Positions 8,708 through 17,935 of a stretch of DNA of 64,000 bases are shown here, piece after piece (position 1 is the first letter of the stretch; every line of letters starts with the position of its first letter). Made by a program: the position numbers and the translations under genes. The notes under the pieces were generated by a model that saw only the letters and a list, made by a program, of their open reading frames with translations, was not told where the DNA came from and did not search any database. This stretch comes from Flavobacterium limicola (GTDB lineage Bacteria; Bacteroidota; Bacteroidia; Flavobacteriales; Flavobacteriaceae): contig NZ_RBXA01000001.1 of NCBI RefSeq assembly GCF_003634755.1, positions 1,488,001 to 1,552,000 of the forward strand. The letters run 5' to 3'.

Positions 8708-11509
8708 TTGAAAACAAAATTATACCTTTTTCTTTTTTTAATATCCTTTTGTGCTTTTTCTCAAGAATTGCCACCCATTGTAAAATACACCTCCACTACT
8801 TATGGTGCAGGAAACCAAAACTGGATGATTTCGCAGGATCAAAATCATTATGTTTTTTTTGCTAATAATGAAGGGTTATTAGAGTTTAATGGTTCAAACT
8901 GGGGATTATATCCATCTCCAAATGAAACGATTGTTCGTTCTGTTAAAGCGATAGGAAATAAGATTTACACGGGTTGTTATATGGAATTTGGTTTCTGGAC
9001 GCGACAGGCAAATGGAAAACTAAAATATACTTCACTGAGCAAAACAATAAAAACTAAAATTCTTGATGATGAGCAATTTTGGAATATATTGAATTATGAT
9101 CAATGGGTAATTTTTCAATCCTTGGATAGGATTTACATTTATGATACTAAAACAGGTGGTTTCAAAATCATTTCTCCAAAAAACAATATTACCAAATCAT
9201 TCCGTACCAAAAATGCAATCTACTTTCAAACCCTTAACGAAGGACTTTTTGAAATAGAAAGCGGAAAAGGACGATTAGTTTCCAATAATCCAATTTTACA
9301 AAGTAATAAAATTGTCAATGTTTTTGCTATTGATGAAGGACTTTTAATCCAGACACAATTAAATGGATTTTATAAACTCATAGGAACTGTTTTAACAAAG
9401 TTTTCTACTGAGGTTGATTCGGAATTAGCAGCCAGTAGTGTGTATAGCAGTCAATTACTTTCGGATGGAAGTTATGCTTTGGGAACCGTTTCTAATGGGA
9501 TTTTTATCTTAGATAATATCGGGAAAATTAAATATCATATCACTCAAAATAAGGGATTGAGTAATAATACAGCGCTGTCTTTGTATGAGGATGCGGATAA
9601 AAATCTTTGGGTAGGATTGGATAATGGAATCAATTGCATTAATCTGCAATCTCCAATACAAAATTTTGTTGATGATACTGGAATTCTAGGAACGGTTTAT
9701 ACTTCAAAACTTTATAATGGTAATTTGTATGTGGGAACCAATCAAGGTTTATTTTATAAAAGTTATCAGAGTAATGATGAATTCAAATTTGTGAATGGAA
9801 CCAAAGGGCAGGTTTGGTCTTTATTTGAGTATGAAGGGACGCTTTTTTGCGGTCACGATTCGGGAACTTTTGTTATTGAAAATGCTGTTGCAAAGAATAT
9901 ATTTTCAGCATCAGGAACTTGGAAATTTGAAACGGTACCCAATCAAAAAGGGCTTTTGCTTCAAGGAAATTATTACGGAATTTCAGTTTTGGCAAAAACG
10001 AATAACCAATGGGGCTTTAGAAACAAAATAGCTGGGTTTGATTATTCCTCAAAATATTTTGAAACCACAAATGCGCTGGAGGTCTATGTAAGCCATGAAT
10101 ATAAAGGCATTTTTAGGTTGCAGCTGGATAGTAAACTAATAAAAACGAAGCCTTTTATAACCTATAAAACACCTACAAAAGGAAGAAATGCAAGTTTGAC
10201 AAAGTTCAATAATACCATATATTATGCGAATAAAGAAGGTATTTTTAAACTGAATGAAAAAACAAAACAGTTTAGTAAGGATGCGGTATTAAGTTCTATT
10301 TTTGAAAAAGAGGAATATACTTCGGGGAAATTGATTGTGGATAATTCTAACAAAATATGGTTATTTTCAAAAAATTATATTCATTATTTTTCTTTGAGTA
10401 AATTGAGTAGTCAACTTAAACAAAATGTGATTCCTATTCCAGCTTCATTGACCAATTCGATGTTAGGCTACGAAAATATTACTCAAATTTCCAATTCTAA
10501 TTATTTGATAGGAACGACTGACGGGTATTATATTTTAAATCTTAATGAATTGAGTTTTAAAAACCATAATGTTTCTATAACCACAATCACAACAAATAAG
10601 CTGAATGGAAGTTCCGAAAACCGTTTCTTCAAGGAAGAAGGCCGTTTTAAATATGATGAAAATAATATAACCATTAATTATACAGTTCCCGAATTTAATA
10701 AATACATCAATGCGGAATTTCAATATCTATTAGAAGGATTTCAAGACGATTGGAGCGAATGGAGCGCAAAACCATCGGTGAGTTTCAAGAATTTGCCTCC
10801 GGGCGATTATACTTTTAAGGTCAGAGCTAAGTTTGCAAACTCTACTTTGGAAGATATAGCGGTATATTCGTTTACCGTACAAAAACCTTGGTATTTAACC
10901 AATATTGCTCTCCTTGTATATTTAATTTTTATGCTTGTAATGGCTCGATTTATTCATAAGACTTATAAAAATTATTATCAGAAACAAAAAGAGAAATTGA
11001 TTGAAGAAAATAATCTTTTATTAGAGATTAAAGAGCTTGAAAATGAGCAGGAATTGATGCGCATTAGAAATGAACAACTTTCTCATGATGTAGATATTAA
11101 AAATAGAGAATTAGTAGTCTCTACGATGAGTTTGAACAGTAAAAATGAATTGTTAGCTTTTATTAAAGAAGACCTAAAGAAAACGCCGGATGATGGCAAC
11201 AGGAGCATAAAATCAGTAATATCTACAATTAATAAAAATATTACTGAAGGCGACAGTTGGAGTGTTTTTAAGGAAGCTTTTGACAATGCAGATAAAGATT
11301 TTTTGAAAAAAATGAAACTAGCCCATCCTTCCTTAACTCCAAACGATTTGCGATTGTGTGCTTATTTGCGATTGAATCTTTCTTCCAAGGAAGTTGCCCC
11401 TTTATTAAATATTTCTGTACGAAGTGTGGAAATAAAAAGATATCGTTTGCGTAAAAAAATGGAATTATCGCATGAACAAGGACTTGTAGAGTACATTTTA
11501 GCTGTATAG
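8708..11509 (+). CDS. Membrane-spanning sensor/transcriptional regulator (reg_prop beta-propeller, Y_Y_Y, LuxR-type HTH)
   Basis: This is the likely regulator of the adjacent glucan-utilization genes. From the proposed TTG start at 8708 it is 933 aa. A signal peptide ([19 protein letters not shown]) is followed by beta-propeller-like repeats, a Y_Y_Y (triple tyrosine) domain near 653-730, one membrane helix at about 730-752, a charged coiled coil, and a C-terminal helix-turn-helix (about 876-925, containing LSSKEVAPLLNISVRSVEIKR). There is no histidine kinase or receiver domain, so it is a one-component sensor rather than a hybrid two-component system. The ATG at 8639 would add 23 residues before the signal peptide and is less likely. 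It sits directly upstream of susC on the same strand. Confidence 0.85.
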   Translation: MKTKLYLFLFLISFCAFSQELPPIVKYTSTTYGAGNQNWMISQDQNHYVFFANNEGLLEFNGSNWGLYPSPNETIVRSVKAIGNKIYTGCYMEFGFWTRQANGKLKYTSLSKTIKTKILDDEQFWNILNYDQWVIFQSLDRIYIYDTKTGGFKIISPKNNITKSFRTKNAIYFQTLNEGLFEIESGKGRLVSNNPILQSNKIVNVFAIDEGLLIQTQLNGFYKLIGTVLTKFSTEVDSELAASSVYSSQLLSDGSYALGTVSNGIFILDNIGKIKYHITQNKGLSNNTALSLYEDADKNLWVGLDNGINCINLQSPIQNFVDDTGILGTVYTSKLYNGNLYVGTNQGLFYKSYQSNDEFKFVNGTKGQVWSLFEYEGTLFCGHDSGTFVIENAVAKNIFSASGTWKFETVPNQKGLLLQGNYYGISVLAKTNNQWGFRNKIAGFDYSSKYFETTNALEVYVSHEYKGIFRLQLDSKLIKTKPFITYKTPTKGRNASLTKFNNTIYYANKEGIFKLNEKTKQFSKDAVLSSIFEKEEYTSGKLIVDNSNKIWLFSKNYIHYFSLSKLSSQLKQNVIPIPASLTNSMLGYENITQISNSNYLIGTTDGYYILNLNELSFKNHNVSITTITTNKLNGSSENRFFKEEGRFKYDENNITINYTVPEFNKYINAEFQYLLEGFQDDWSEWSAKPSVSFKNLPPGDYTFKVRAKFANSTLEDIAVYSFTVQKPWYLTNIALLVYLIFMLVMARFIHKTYKNYYQKQKEKLIEENNLLLEIKELENEQELMRIRNEQLSHDVDIKNRELVVSTMSLNSKNELLAFIKEDLKKTPDDGNRSIKSVISTINKNITEGDSWSVFKEAFDNADKDFLKKMKLAHPSLTPNDLRLCAYLRLNLSSKEVAPLLNISVRSVEIKRYRLRKKMELSHEQGLVEYILAV

Positions 11510-11543
11510 TTTCCTCAAATTTTCATAAATAAAACTATACATT

Positions 11544-11577
11544 ACCACAACATTAACGTTATTGTTGTGGTTTTTTT
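11544..11577 (+). terminator. Rho-independent terminator after the regulator gene
   Basis: ACCACAAC and GTTGTGGT arms enclose a short AT-rich loop and are followed by seven T residues. It separates the regulator from the PUL structural genes, so susC should have its own promoter. Confidence 0.8.
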
Positions 11578-11746
11578 GTTTCTAAAAAGAAATTATTTTC
11601 TTAATTTATTCTTAATTTCCTGTATTTTTTGAACTATCAAAAATTAAATATGCTTTTTTTTGTATTGTATGTTTTTTGTTGAGGTTCTTTTTAATTTATT
11701 ATTAGTTCATCCGTTATAATTTTATAATTCACAAAAAACATAAATT

Positions 11747-14700
11747 ATGAAGTCAAACTATCTACTAATCCTTTTTCTAATTCTATCCTCTTTTGGTTAT
11801 GCCCAAGGATATGATGTAGGAGGAGTTGTTAAAGAAGCAGGTTCTGGTTTACCGATACCAGGAGTAAATGTTCAAGTTAAAAACGGAACAATAGGAACAG
11901 CGACAGATATGGATGGTCGTTTTTTTCTAAAAGGGGTTTCCTCTGGCGCAACTCTAGTTTTTTCATATCTAGGATTTAAAAATTTAGAATATAAAGTAGT
12001 TTCTAGTAGTAGTACTCTTTCTATCTCACTTCAGGAAGATTCTAAAGTTTTAGATGAGGTTGTAGTAATTGGTTACGGAAGCCAGAAAAAGCGAGAAGTA
12101 ACAGGAGCTGTATCTGTAGTAGACAGTAAGACGCTTGAAATCTTGAAACCAGTAAGAATTGAACAAGCATTACAAGGTACTGTTTCAGGGGTAAATGTAA
12201 CTTCACAATCGGGTTCACCAGGTGCCGCCTTAGATATTAGAATTCGTGGTATTGCAACAAATGGAGAAAATGGCCCTACTACTATTATTGATGGTTATGT
12301 GGGTGAATTAGGTTTGTTAAATCCTAATGATATTGAGTCTATTACTGTACTTAAAGATGCACAAGCAGCTATTTACGGAACCATTGGAGCTAACGGAGTT
12401 ATTTTAATAACCACCAAATCAGGTAAAAAGAATTCTAAAGCTAAAATTTCCTATAATACTTATACGGGATTTCAAGAAGCTTCTAGAAAATTAAACTTAC
12501 TGAATGCTACGGAATATGCGTTGTTATTAAACGAAAGTTATGCTAACGGCGGAAAATCATTGCCTTACACAAGTGTTACTGGTTTAGGTAAAGGGACTAA
12601 TTGGCAAGACGAAGTGATTAGTAATGGTGTACCTATTATTAATCATGATTTGTCTATTTCAGGAGGTTCAGACAAAGTTACCTATGCAGTTAGTGGTTCG
12701 CATTTAGACCAAGAAGGAATTGTTGGTCAAAGTAAATCAGGATTTTTAAGAAATACAGCCAGAGTAGCTTTAAATGCTGATGTTAGTGAAAAATTAAAAT
12801 TGAAAACTAATGTTATTTATACGTATTTTAATCGTAAAACATTAACTGAAAATGGATTAGGTTCTGTTTTATTCAATGCTTTAAATGTTCCATCCACTTT
12901 AACTCCTTACACTGCTAATGGTGATTTTACTTTAGTACCTAATACAACAGGATTAGGAAACGAAATCATCAATCCTTTAGCACAAATTGAAAATACAAAT
13001 AACGATTACAATTTTAAGAAATTAAACGGAAACTTTGCATTAGAGTACAAATTAATTGACGGTTTAGTTTTGTCAAGCTCGATGGGATTTAATACTTCAA
13101 ATAGTAAGTCAAGAATTTTTGCTAAACAAGTAGGTTACGGTGGAAAAGTGTTTGATGTTGTCAGAAGTTCAGTAACACAAAATGCAATTAACGATAATAA
13201 TTACTCATTTGATGCCTTTGCTACTTATACTAAAACAATCGCTAGCGACCACAATTTTGTAGCCACACTAGGTAATACTATCTTTAAAGAATGGGGTAAC
13301 GGTCTGTTCGCTACTGGGTATGATGTTCCTAACAATTCTTGGGATTTTGCAGATATTTCGTTAACCACGGGAATATTAGATGCAAAAACGAATAGTGCGT
13401 ATGCCTATGACGAAAGACGTCTTTCTTATTTTGGAAGAATGCAATATGATTTCAAAGGAAAATACCTTTTATCAGCTATGTTGAGACGTGATGGTTCTAC
13501 AAAATTTGGACCTGGAAATAAAGTAGGATACTTTCCTTCTTTTACAGCTGGTTGGATAATTTCTGACGAAAATTTCTTTGGCCAAGACAAAAAAATCAAC
13601 TTCATGAAATTAAGAGCTAGTTATGGTACTTTAGGAAATGACCAAATACCAAATAATGGTTATGTAAGTTTATTATCTGGAGAAGGGACTTATGTTTTTG
13701 ATGGTTCTTTAGTAAACGGAACTGCGACAGGTCAAATTGCAAATCCTGATTTGAAATGGGAAGAAGCTAGAAAATTTGATATTGGATTGGATTTAAAACT
13801 ATTAAATAATAAAATGTCTATTGTTGCGGATTATTTCATTGATACGCGTAAAGATTTATTGATTCCGAATATTCCTGTTTCAGGAATTACTGGAAATTAT
13901 GCGCCTGGAGCTTCTGCACCTACTGTAAATGCGGGTACAGTTCGTAATTCGGGTGTTGAATTTGCTGTAGATTTTAAACATGATTTCTCAGACAGTTTTA
14001 ATATGAGTGTGGGTTACAATTTAACTTTCTTGAAAAATGAAGTGCTAGAAGTTAACAATGGTACCGGATTTATTGAAGGTGGTTCTTTTGGGGTTGGTCA
14101 ACCGTCTCCTTCTAGAATGCAAGTAGGGTTGCCTATCGGGTATTTCTACGGTTATAAAACAGATGGTATTTTTCAAAACCAAGCAGAAATTGATGTACAT
14201 CCTTCTCAATTAGCTTTAGGTGCAAATGCTGCTCCTGGAGACATTAAATTTGTAGATATAAATAAAGATGGGGTTATTGATGCTAATGACAGAACTGATA
14301 TTGGGAATCCAATACCTACTGCTACTATGGGTTTTAATTTACAACTGAATTATAAAAACCTTGATTTTGCACTTTACACGTTTGCTTCTGTAGGCAATGA
14401 TATGGTAAGAAATTACGAAAGAACATTATCAGATGCTAACCGATTGAATTATGTATTAGACAGATGGACAGGTGAGGGTACTAGTAACTCTGTTCCAAGG
14501 GTAACAACTGGTGCGACAGCAAACAATGTTTTTTCTGATTATTTTGTTGAGGATGCTTCGTATTTGAGAATCCAAAACATTCAATTAGGATATACTTTGA
14601 ATCCTAAGATATCTGAAATTGTAAAAATAACAAAACTACGTTTGTATGCCGGAGTAAATAATTTGTACACCTTTACTAAATACAAAGGTTTTGACCCAGG

Positions 14701-14794
14701 TGCTTCTAATGGTGATCCTATAGGTGGCGGAATCGATTACGGTTTTTATCCTATTCCTAGAACGTATTTATTAGGACTAAATATTAATTTTTAA
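11747..14794 (+). CDS. SusC/RagA family TonB-linked outer-membrane transporter
   Basis: SusC-type proteins form the TonB-dependent outer-membrane channel that imports oligosaccharides captured by SusD. The 1015 aa protein has a signal peptide ending at FGYAQ, a carboxypeptidase-regulatory-like beta domain at about 22-105, and the conserved DEVVVIGYGSQKKREVTGA segment leading into the plug domain (about 105-225, with KDAQAAIYGTIGANGVILITTK). A long C-terminal beta-barrel follows. The SusD partner starts 11 bases downstream. Substrate is inferred as a beta-1,3-glucan oligosaccharide from the GH16 and GH3 enzymes encoded with it. Confidence 0.95.
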   Translation: MKSNYLLILFLILSSFGYAQGYDVGGVVKEAGSGLPIPGVNVQVKNGTIGTATDMDGRFFLKGVSSGATLVFSYLGFKNLEYKVVSSSSTLSISLQEDSKVLDEVVVIGYGSQKKREVTGAVSVVDSKTLEILKPVRIEQALQGTVSGVNVTSQSGSPGAALDIRIRGIATNGENGPTTIIDGYVGELGLLNPNDIESITVLKDAQAAIYGTIGANGVILITTKSGKKNSKAKISYNTYTGFQEASRKLNLLNATEYALLLNESYANGGKSLPYTSVTGLGKGTNWQDEVISNGVPIINHDLSISGGSDKVTYAVSGSHLDQEGIVGQSKSGFLRNTARVALNADVSEKLKLKTNVIYTYFNRKTLTENGLGSVLFNALNVPSTLTPYTANGDFTLVPNTTGLGNEIINPLAQIENTNNDYNFKKLNGNFALEYKLIDGLVLSSSMGFNTSNSKSRIFAKQVGYGGKVFDVVRSSVTQNAINDNNYSFDAFATYTKTIASDHNFVATLGNTIFKEWGNGLFATGYDVPNNSWDFADISLTTGILDAKTNSAYAYDERRLSYFGRMQYDFKGKYLLSAMLRRDGSTKFGPGNKVGYFPSFTAGWIISDENFFGQDKKINFMKLRASYGTLGNDQIPNNGYVSLLSGEGTYVFDGSLVNGTATGQIANPDLKWEEARKFDIGLDLKLLNNKMSIVADYFIDTRKDLLIPNIPVSGITGNYAPGASAPTVNAGTVRNSGVEFAVDFKHDFSDSFNMSVGYNLTFLKNEVLEVNNGTGFIEGGSFGVGQPSPSRMQVGLPIGYFYGYKTDGIFQNQAEIDVHPSQLALGANAAPGDIKFVDINKDGVIDANDRTDIGNPIPTATMGFNLQLNYKNLDFALYTFASVGNDMVRNYERTLSDANRLNYVLDRWTGEGTSNSVPRVTTGATANNVFSDYFVEDASYLRIQNIQLGYTLNPKISEIVKITKLRLYAGVNNLYTFTKYKGFDPGASNGDPIGGGIDYGFYPIPRTYLLGLNINF

Positions 14795-14805
14795 TTCCAA
14801 TTAAG

Positions 14806-16284
14806 ATGAAAAAGTACATATATATATCCATAACTGCAGTAGCGCTATTTTCGTTGCTTACAGTTTCATGTAGCGATGATTTTGTGGATCGCGACCCCGT
14901 TTACTCTATCGATTCTGAAAATTATTTCAATTCAAAAACAGATTATGAAAACGCTTTAGTGGCTGCTTATGATCCGCTTCAATCATCGTATGTAAACGTA
15001 TTGCTGGGCGAAATTGCTTCTGATAATACTTTAGCAGGAGGTGAAAGTCAAACAGATGTTATCGGTTTTCAACAAATTGATGACATGATACATACGCCAG
15101 TGAATAGCAACCTTAGAGACATCTGGAACTGGATGTTTGGAGGAGTAAATAGAGCTAATTATATTTTAGAATTCAAAGACAAAATAGACTTTGAGGGAAA
15201 AAACCAAATAATAGCTGAAGCACGTTTTTTAAGAGCCTATTATCATTTTGAATTAGTAAAATGGTTTGGTGCGATTCCATTAAAAGGAGATGCTCGTTTT
15301 AAAATTGGTGACGAAAAAACCATAGCACGTTCTTCAGTGGCTGATGTTTATGCTTCAATTGAAGCAGATTTGATTTATGCTTCAGATAACTTAGCAGCAG
15401 TACCTTCTCAAAAGGGGAGAGCGACTAAAGGAGCGGCTCTAGCTCTACTTGGAAAAGCTTATTTATATCAAGATAATTTTGGAAAAGCAGCTACTACATT
15501 ACAAAAAATAATTACTGATAAAAATTATTCTTTGGTTCTGGATTATAATACCATTTTTGAGGAGGTAGGAGAAAACGGAGAAGAATCAGTTTTTGAAGTA
15601 CAATATACTGATGTCAAAGGTGCAGGTTTTGGATGTTTACAATGTAGTGAAGGAAATGTTGCTGTAGGTTTTAGCGGACCAAGAAATTATTCAGGTCCCT
15701 TGTATACCTCAGGTTTTAGTTTTAATGTTCCAACTGCTAAAATTGTAAATGCTTTTGAAGTAGGTGATAAACGTAAGGATGTAGCAATATTAGACATGAC
15801 TGCATGGGGATTAGCAACTGGTGCGACTTATGGTCAAGGATATGAAAATACAGGTTATTTTAATCGAAAATACATTCCGAGAAAAAGAAGTTCAAACGCA
15901 GCTGGAGATTTAAACTTAACAAATCCTAATAATTATAGAGTCATCCGTTATGCTGATGTTTTATTGATGGCAGCTGAGGCGTATAATAGAGGAGGAATTG
16001 ATGATGCTAAAGCAAAATTGTATTTAAATGAAGTAAGAAGACGTGCTTTTGGGGATACAAATCATGATATTACGGCTTCAGGAGCTGCATTAACCGATTT
16101 TATTTGGGCAGAAAGAAGAGTAGAGTTTGTTGGTGAAGGGCTTCGTTTCTTTGATTTGGTAAGAACCAAAAAAGCAACTCAAGAAATAAGTGGATTCACC
16201 GCTGGTAAAAACGAATTATTTCCTATTCCTATCGAGGAAATTCAATTCTCAAGCGGAAATTGGACACAAAACTCTGGATACTAA
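14806..16284 (+). CDS. SusD/RagB family surface glycan-binding lipoprotein
   Basis: SusD caps the SusC channel and delivers glycans to it. The 492 aa product starts with a lipoprotein signal (LLTVSC, acylated Cys at about 22). Aspartates after the cysteine (SDD) fit the surface-export pattern of Bacteroidota lipoproteins. The helical TPR-like core and the C-terminal signature (WAERRVEFVGEGLRFFDLVR) are typical of RagB/SusD. It lies 11 bases after susC and 14 bases before the next lipoprotein gene, clearly in one operon. Confidence 0.95.
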   Translation: MKKYIYISITAVALFSLLTVSCSDDFVDRDPVYSIDSENYFNSKTDYENALVAAYDPLQSSYVNVLLGEIASDNTLAGGESQTDVIGFQQIDDMIHTPVNSNLRDIWNWMFGGVNRANYILEFKDKIDFEGKNQIIAEARFLRAYYHFELVKWFGAIPLKGDARFKIGDEKTIARSSVADVYASIEADLIYASDNLAAVPSQKGRATKGAALALLGKAYLYQDNFGKAATTLQKIITDKNYSLVLDYNTIFEEVGENGEESVFEVQYTDVKGAGFGCLQCSEGNVAVGFSGPRNYSGPLYTSGFSFNVPTAKIVNAFEVGDKRKDVAILDMTAWGLATGATYGQGYENTGYFNRKYIPRKRSSNAAGDLNLTNPNNYRVIRYADVLLMAAEAYNRGGIDDAKAKLYLNEVRRRAFGDTNHDITASGAALTDFIWAERRVEFVGEGLRFFDLVRTKKATQEISGFTAGKNELFPIPIEEIQFSSGNWTQNSGY

Positions 16285-16298
16285 TAAAAAAAAATATC

Positions 16299-17924
16299 AT
16301 GAAAAATATAAAATATATAACAAGTCTTCTCGTAGCGGCACTAGTTTTTAGTTGTTCCTCTGAGAATGAATTAGTTGACTTAGATGTTCTTGGAGCTCCA
16401 ACTAATATTTCGGCTTTGACCACAGTTACTCAAGACAATACAGGAAACGTAACTTTCTTGCCTCGTGGGGAAGGAGTTACTCGATATGAAATTTACTTTG
16501 GCGACGGAACAACGGAGCCTGCATATGTAAATGCGGGTGAAACAGTAGATCATACGTATAAAGAAGGAATTTATAATGCAAAAATCGTAGGAACGACGTT
16601 GAACGGTAAAAAAACTGAAGTTACTCAAAACGTAGTAGTTTCATTTAAAGCACCAGAAAATTTAGTAGTAACTATCGAAAATGATCTAGAGGTTTCTAAG
16701 AAAGTTAATGTAAAAGCCACTGCAGATTATGCATTATTTTATGATGTTTATTTTGGGGAAGCTGGAAAACCGGATCCAATAAGTGCTAATAATGGAGAAT
16801 CAGTTTCCTATACTTACCAAAATGCGGGGGTTTATACAATTAGATTGGTTTCTAAAAGTGCTGCTATTAAAACTACAGAATTCATCAAGGAGTTTACAGT
16901 GACTATTGTAAACAAGCCTTTTACATCAGCAGCGACACCTCCAAATAGACAGGCTTCAGATGTAATTTCTCTGTACGGTTCAAAATACACTAATGTTGTA
17001 GGAACTAATTTTTTTCCAGATTGGGGACAAGGAAATCAAGGAAGTAGCTGGGCTGAATTTGACTTGAATGGAGACAAAATGCTTAATTATATTAAATTGA
17101 GTTACCAAGGAATCGCTTTAGCAGATGGTAAAACAATTGATGTATCGGGTATGGAATTTCTTCACATGGATGTTTGGACTGCGGATTTACAAAAGCTAGA
17201 AACGTCTTTGATTAGCAAAACTAATGGGGAGAAACCAGTAGTAAAAAACTTAGTTGCTAATCAATGGAATAGTATTGATATTCCAATTTCAGCCTTTACA
17301 AGTCAAGGGTTAACTGTTGCTGATATTTTTCAATTGAAATTTGTAGGTACACCATGGGCAGAAGGAAGTGTGTTTATTGACAACATCTATTTCTATAAAG
17401 CTCCTACTGCATTAATTGAAATGCCAATTGACTTTGAATCTACTACTTTGACATATCCATGGGCTGGTTTTGGAGCTGCTGATTTTAGTGGTATCCCAGT
17501 TTCTGTAGTAACAAATCCTGACAAAACAGGAAATAATGTTTCGAATAAAGTGGTTAAAATAGAAAAAACTGCAGGAGCTCAAGTTTGGGCAGGAGCAAGT
17601 TTGAATTTAGATTCAAAAGTTGATTTTTCTAAAGGAACTAAAGTAAACGTAAATGTTTGGTCACCTAAGGCAGGAGCAAAAATATTATTGAAAATGGAAG
17701 TGTCTACGTCTCCTAAAGACGGAAATAATAATCCAACTGTTTTTGTAGAGGTTGAAGCCACTGCTACTGTTGCTAATTCTTGGCAAGTAATAACTTTTGA
17801 TCTCACAACTTCCTCTTCGTTCAATACTGCTAATGCTTATGATAGAGTGATTTTATTCCCTGATTTCAATGTTGGTGGTACTGGAACTAGTTACTATTTT
17901 GATGATATAAAACAATCCAACTAA
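16299..17924 (+). CDS. PKD-domain surface glycan-binding lipoprotein (SusE/F-position SGBP)
   Basis: This 541 aa lipoprotein probably binds polysaccharide at the cell surface and helps feed SusCD. The ATG at 16299 gives a clean lipoprotein signal (SLLVAALVFSC); a longer frame from 16260 overlaps the end of susD and lacks a signal at its N-terminus. Two PKD-like beta domains follow (about 35-115 and 120-205, with EIYFGDGT and DVYFGEAG motifs), then two jelly-roll, carbohydrate-binding-module-like regions ending in SSYYFDDI-type strands. No catalytic motif is visible. PKD-containing proteins at this position are known in laminarin PULs; glucan binding here is inferred from that and from the neighbours. 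Confidence 0.8.
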   Translation: MKNIKYITSLLVAALVFSCSSENELVDLDVLGAPTNISALTTVTQDNTGNVTFLPRGEGVTRYEIYFGDGTTEPAYVNAGETVDHTYKEGIYNAKIVGTTLNGKKTEVTQNVVVSFKAPENLVVTIENDLEVSKKVNVKATADYALFYDVYFGEAGKPDPISANNGESVSYTYQNAGVYTIRLVSKSAAIKTTEFIKEFTVTIVNKPFTSAATPPNRQASDVISLYGSKYTNVVGTNFFPDWGQGNQGSSWAEFDLNGDKMLNYIKLSYQGIALADGKTIDVSGMEFLHMDVWTADLQKLETSLISKTNGEKPVVKNLVANQWNSIDIPISAFTSQGLTVADIFQLKFVGTPWAEGSVFIDNIYFYKAPTALIEMPIDFESTTLTYPWAGFGAADFSGIPVSVVTNPDKTGNNVSNKVVKIEKTAGAQVWAGASLNLDSKVDFSKGTKVNVNVWSPKAGAKILLKMEVSTSPKDGNNNPTVFVEVEATATVANSWQVITFDLTTSSSFNTANAYDRVILFPDFNVGGTGTSYYFDDIKQSN

Positions 17925-17935
17925 AAATATAAAAG

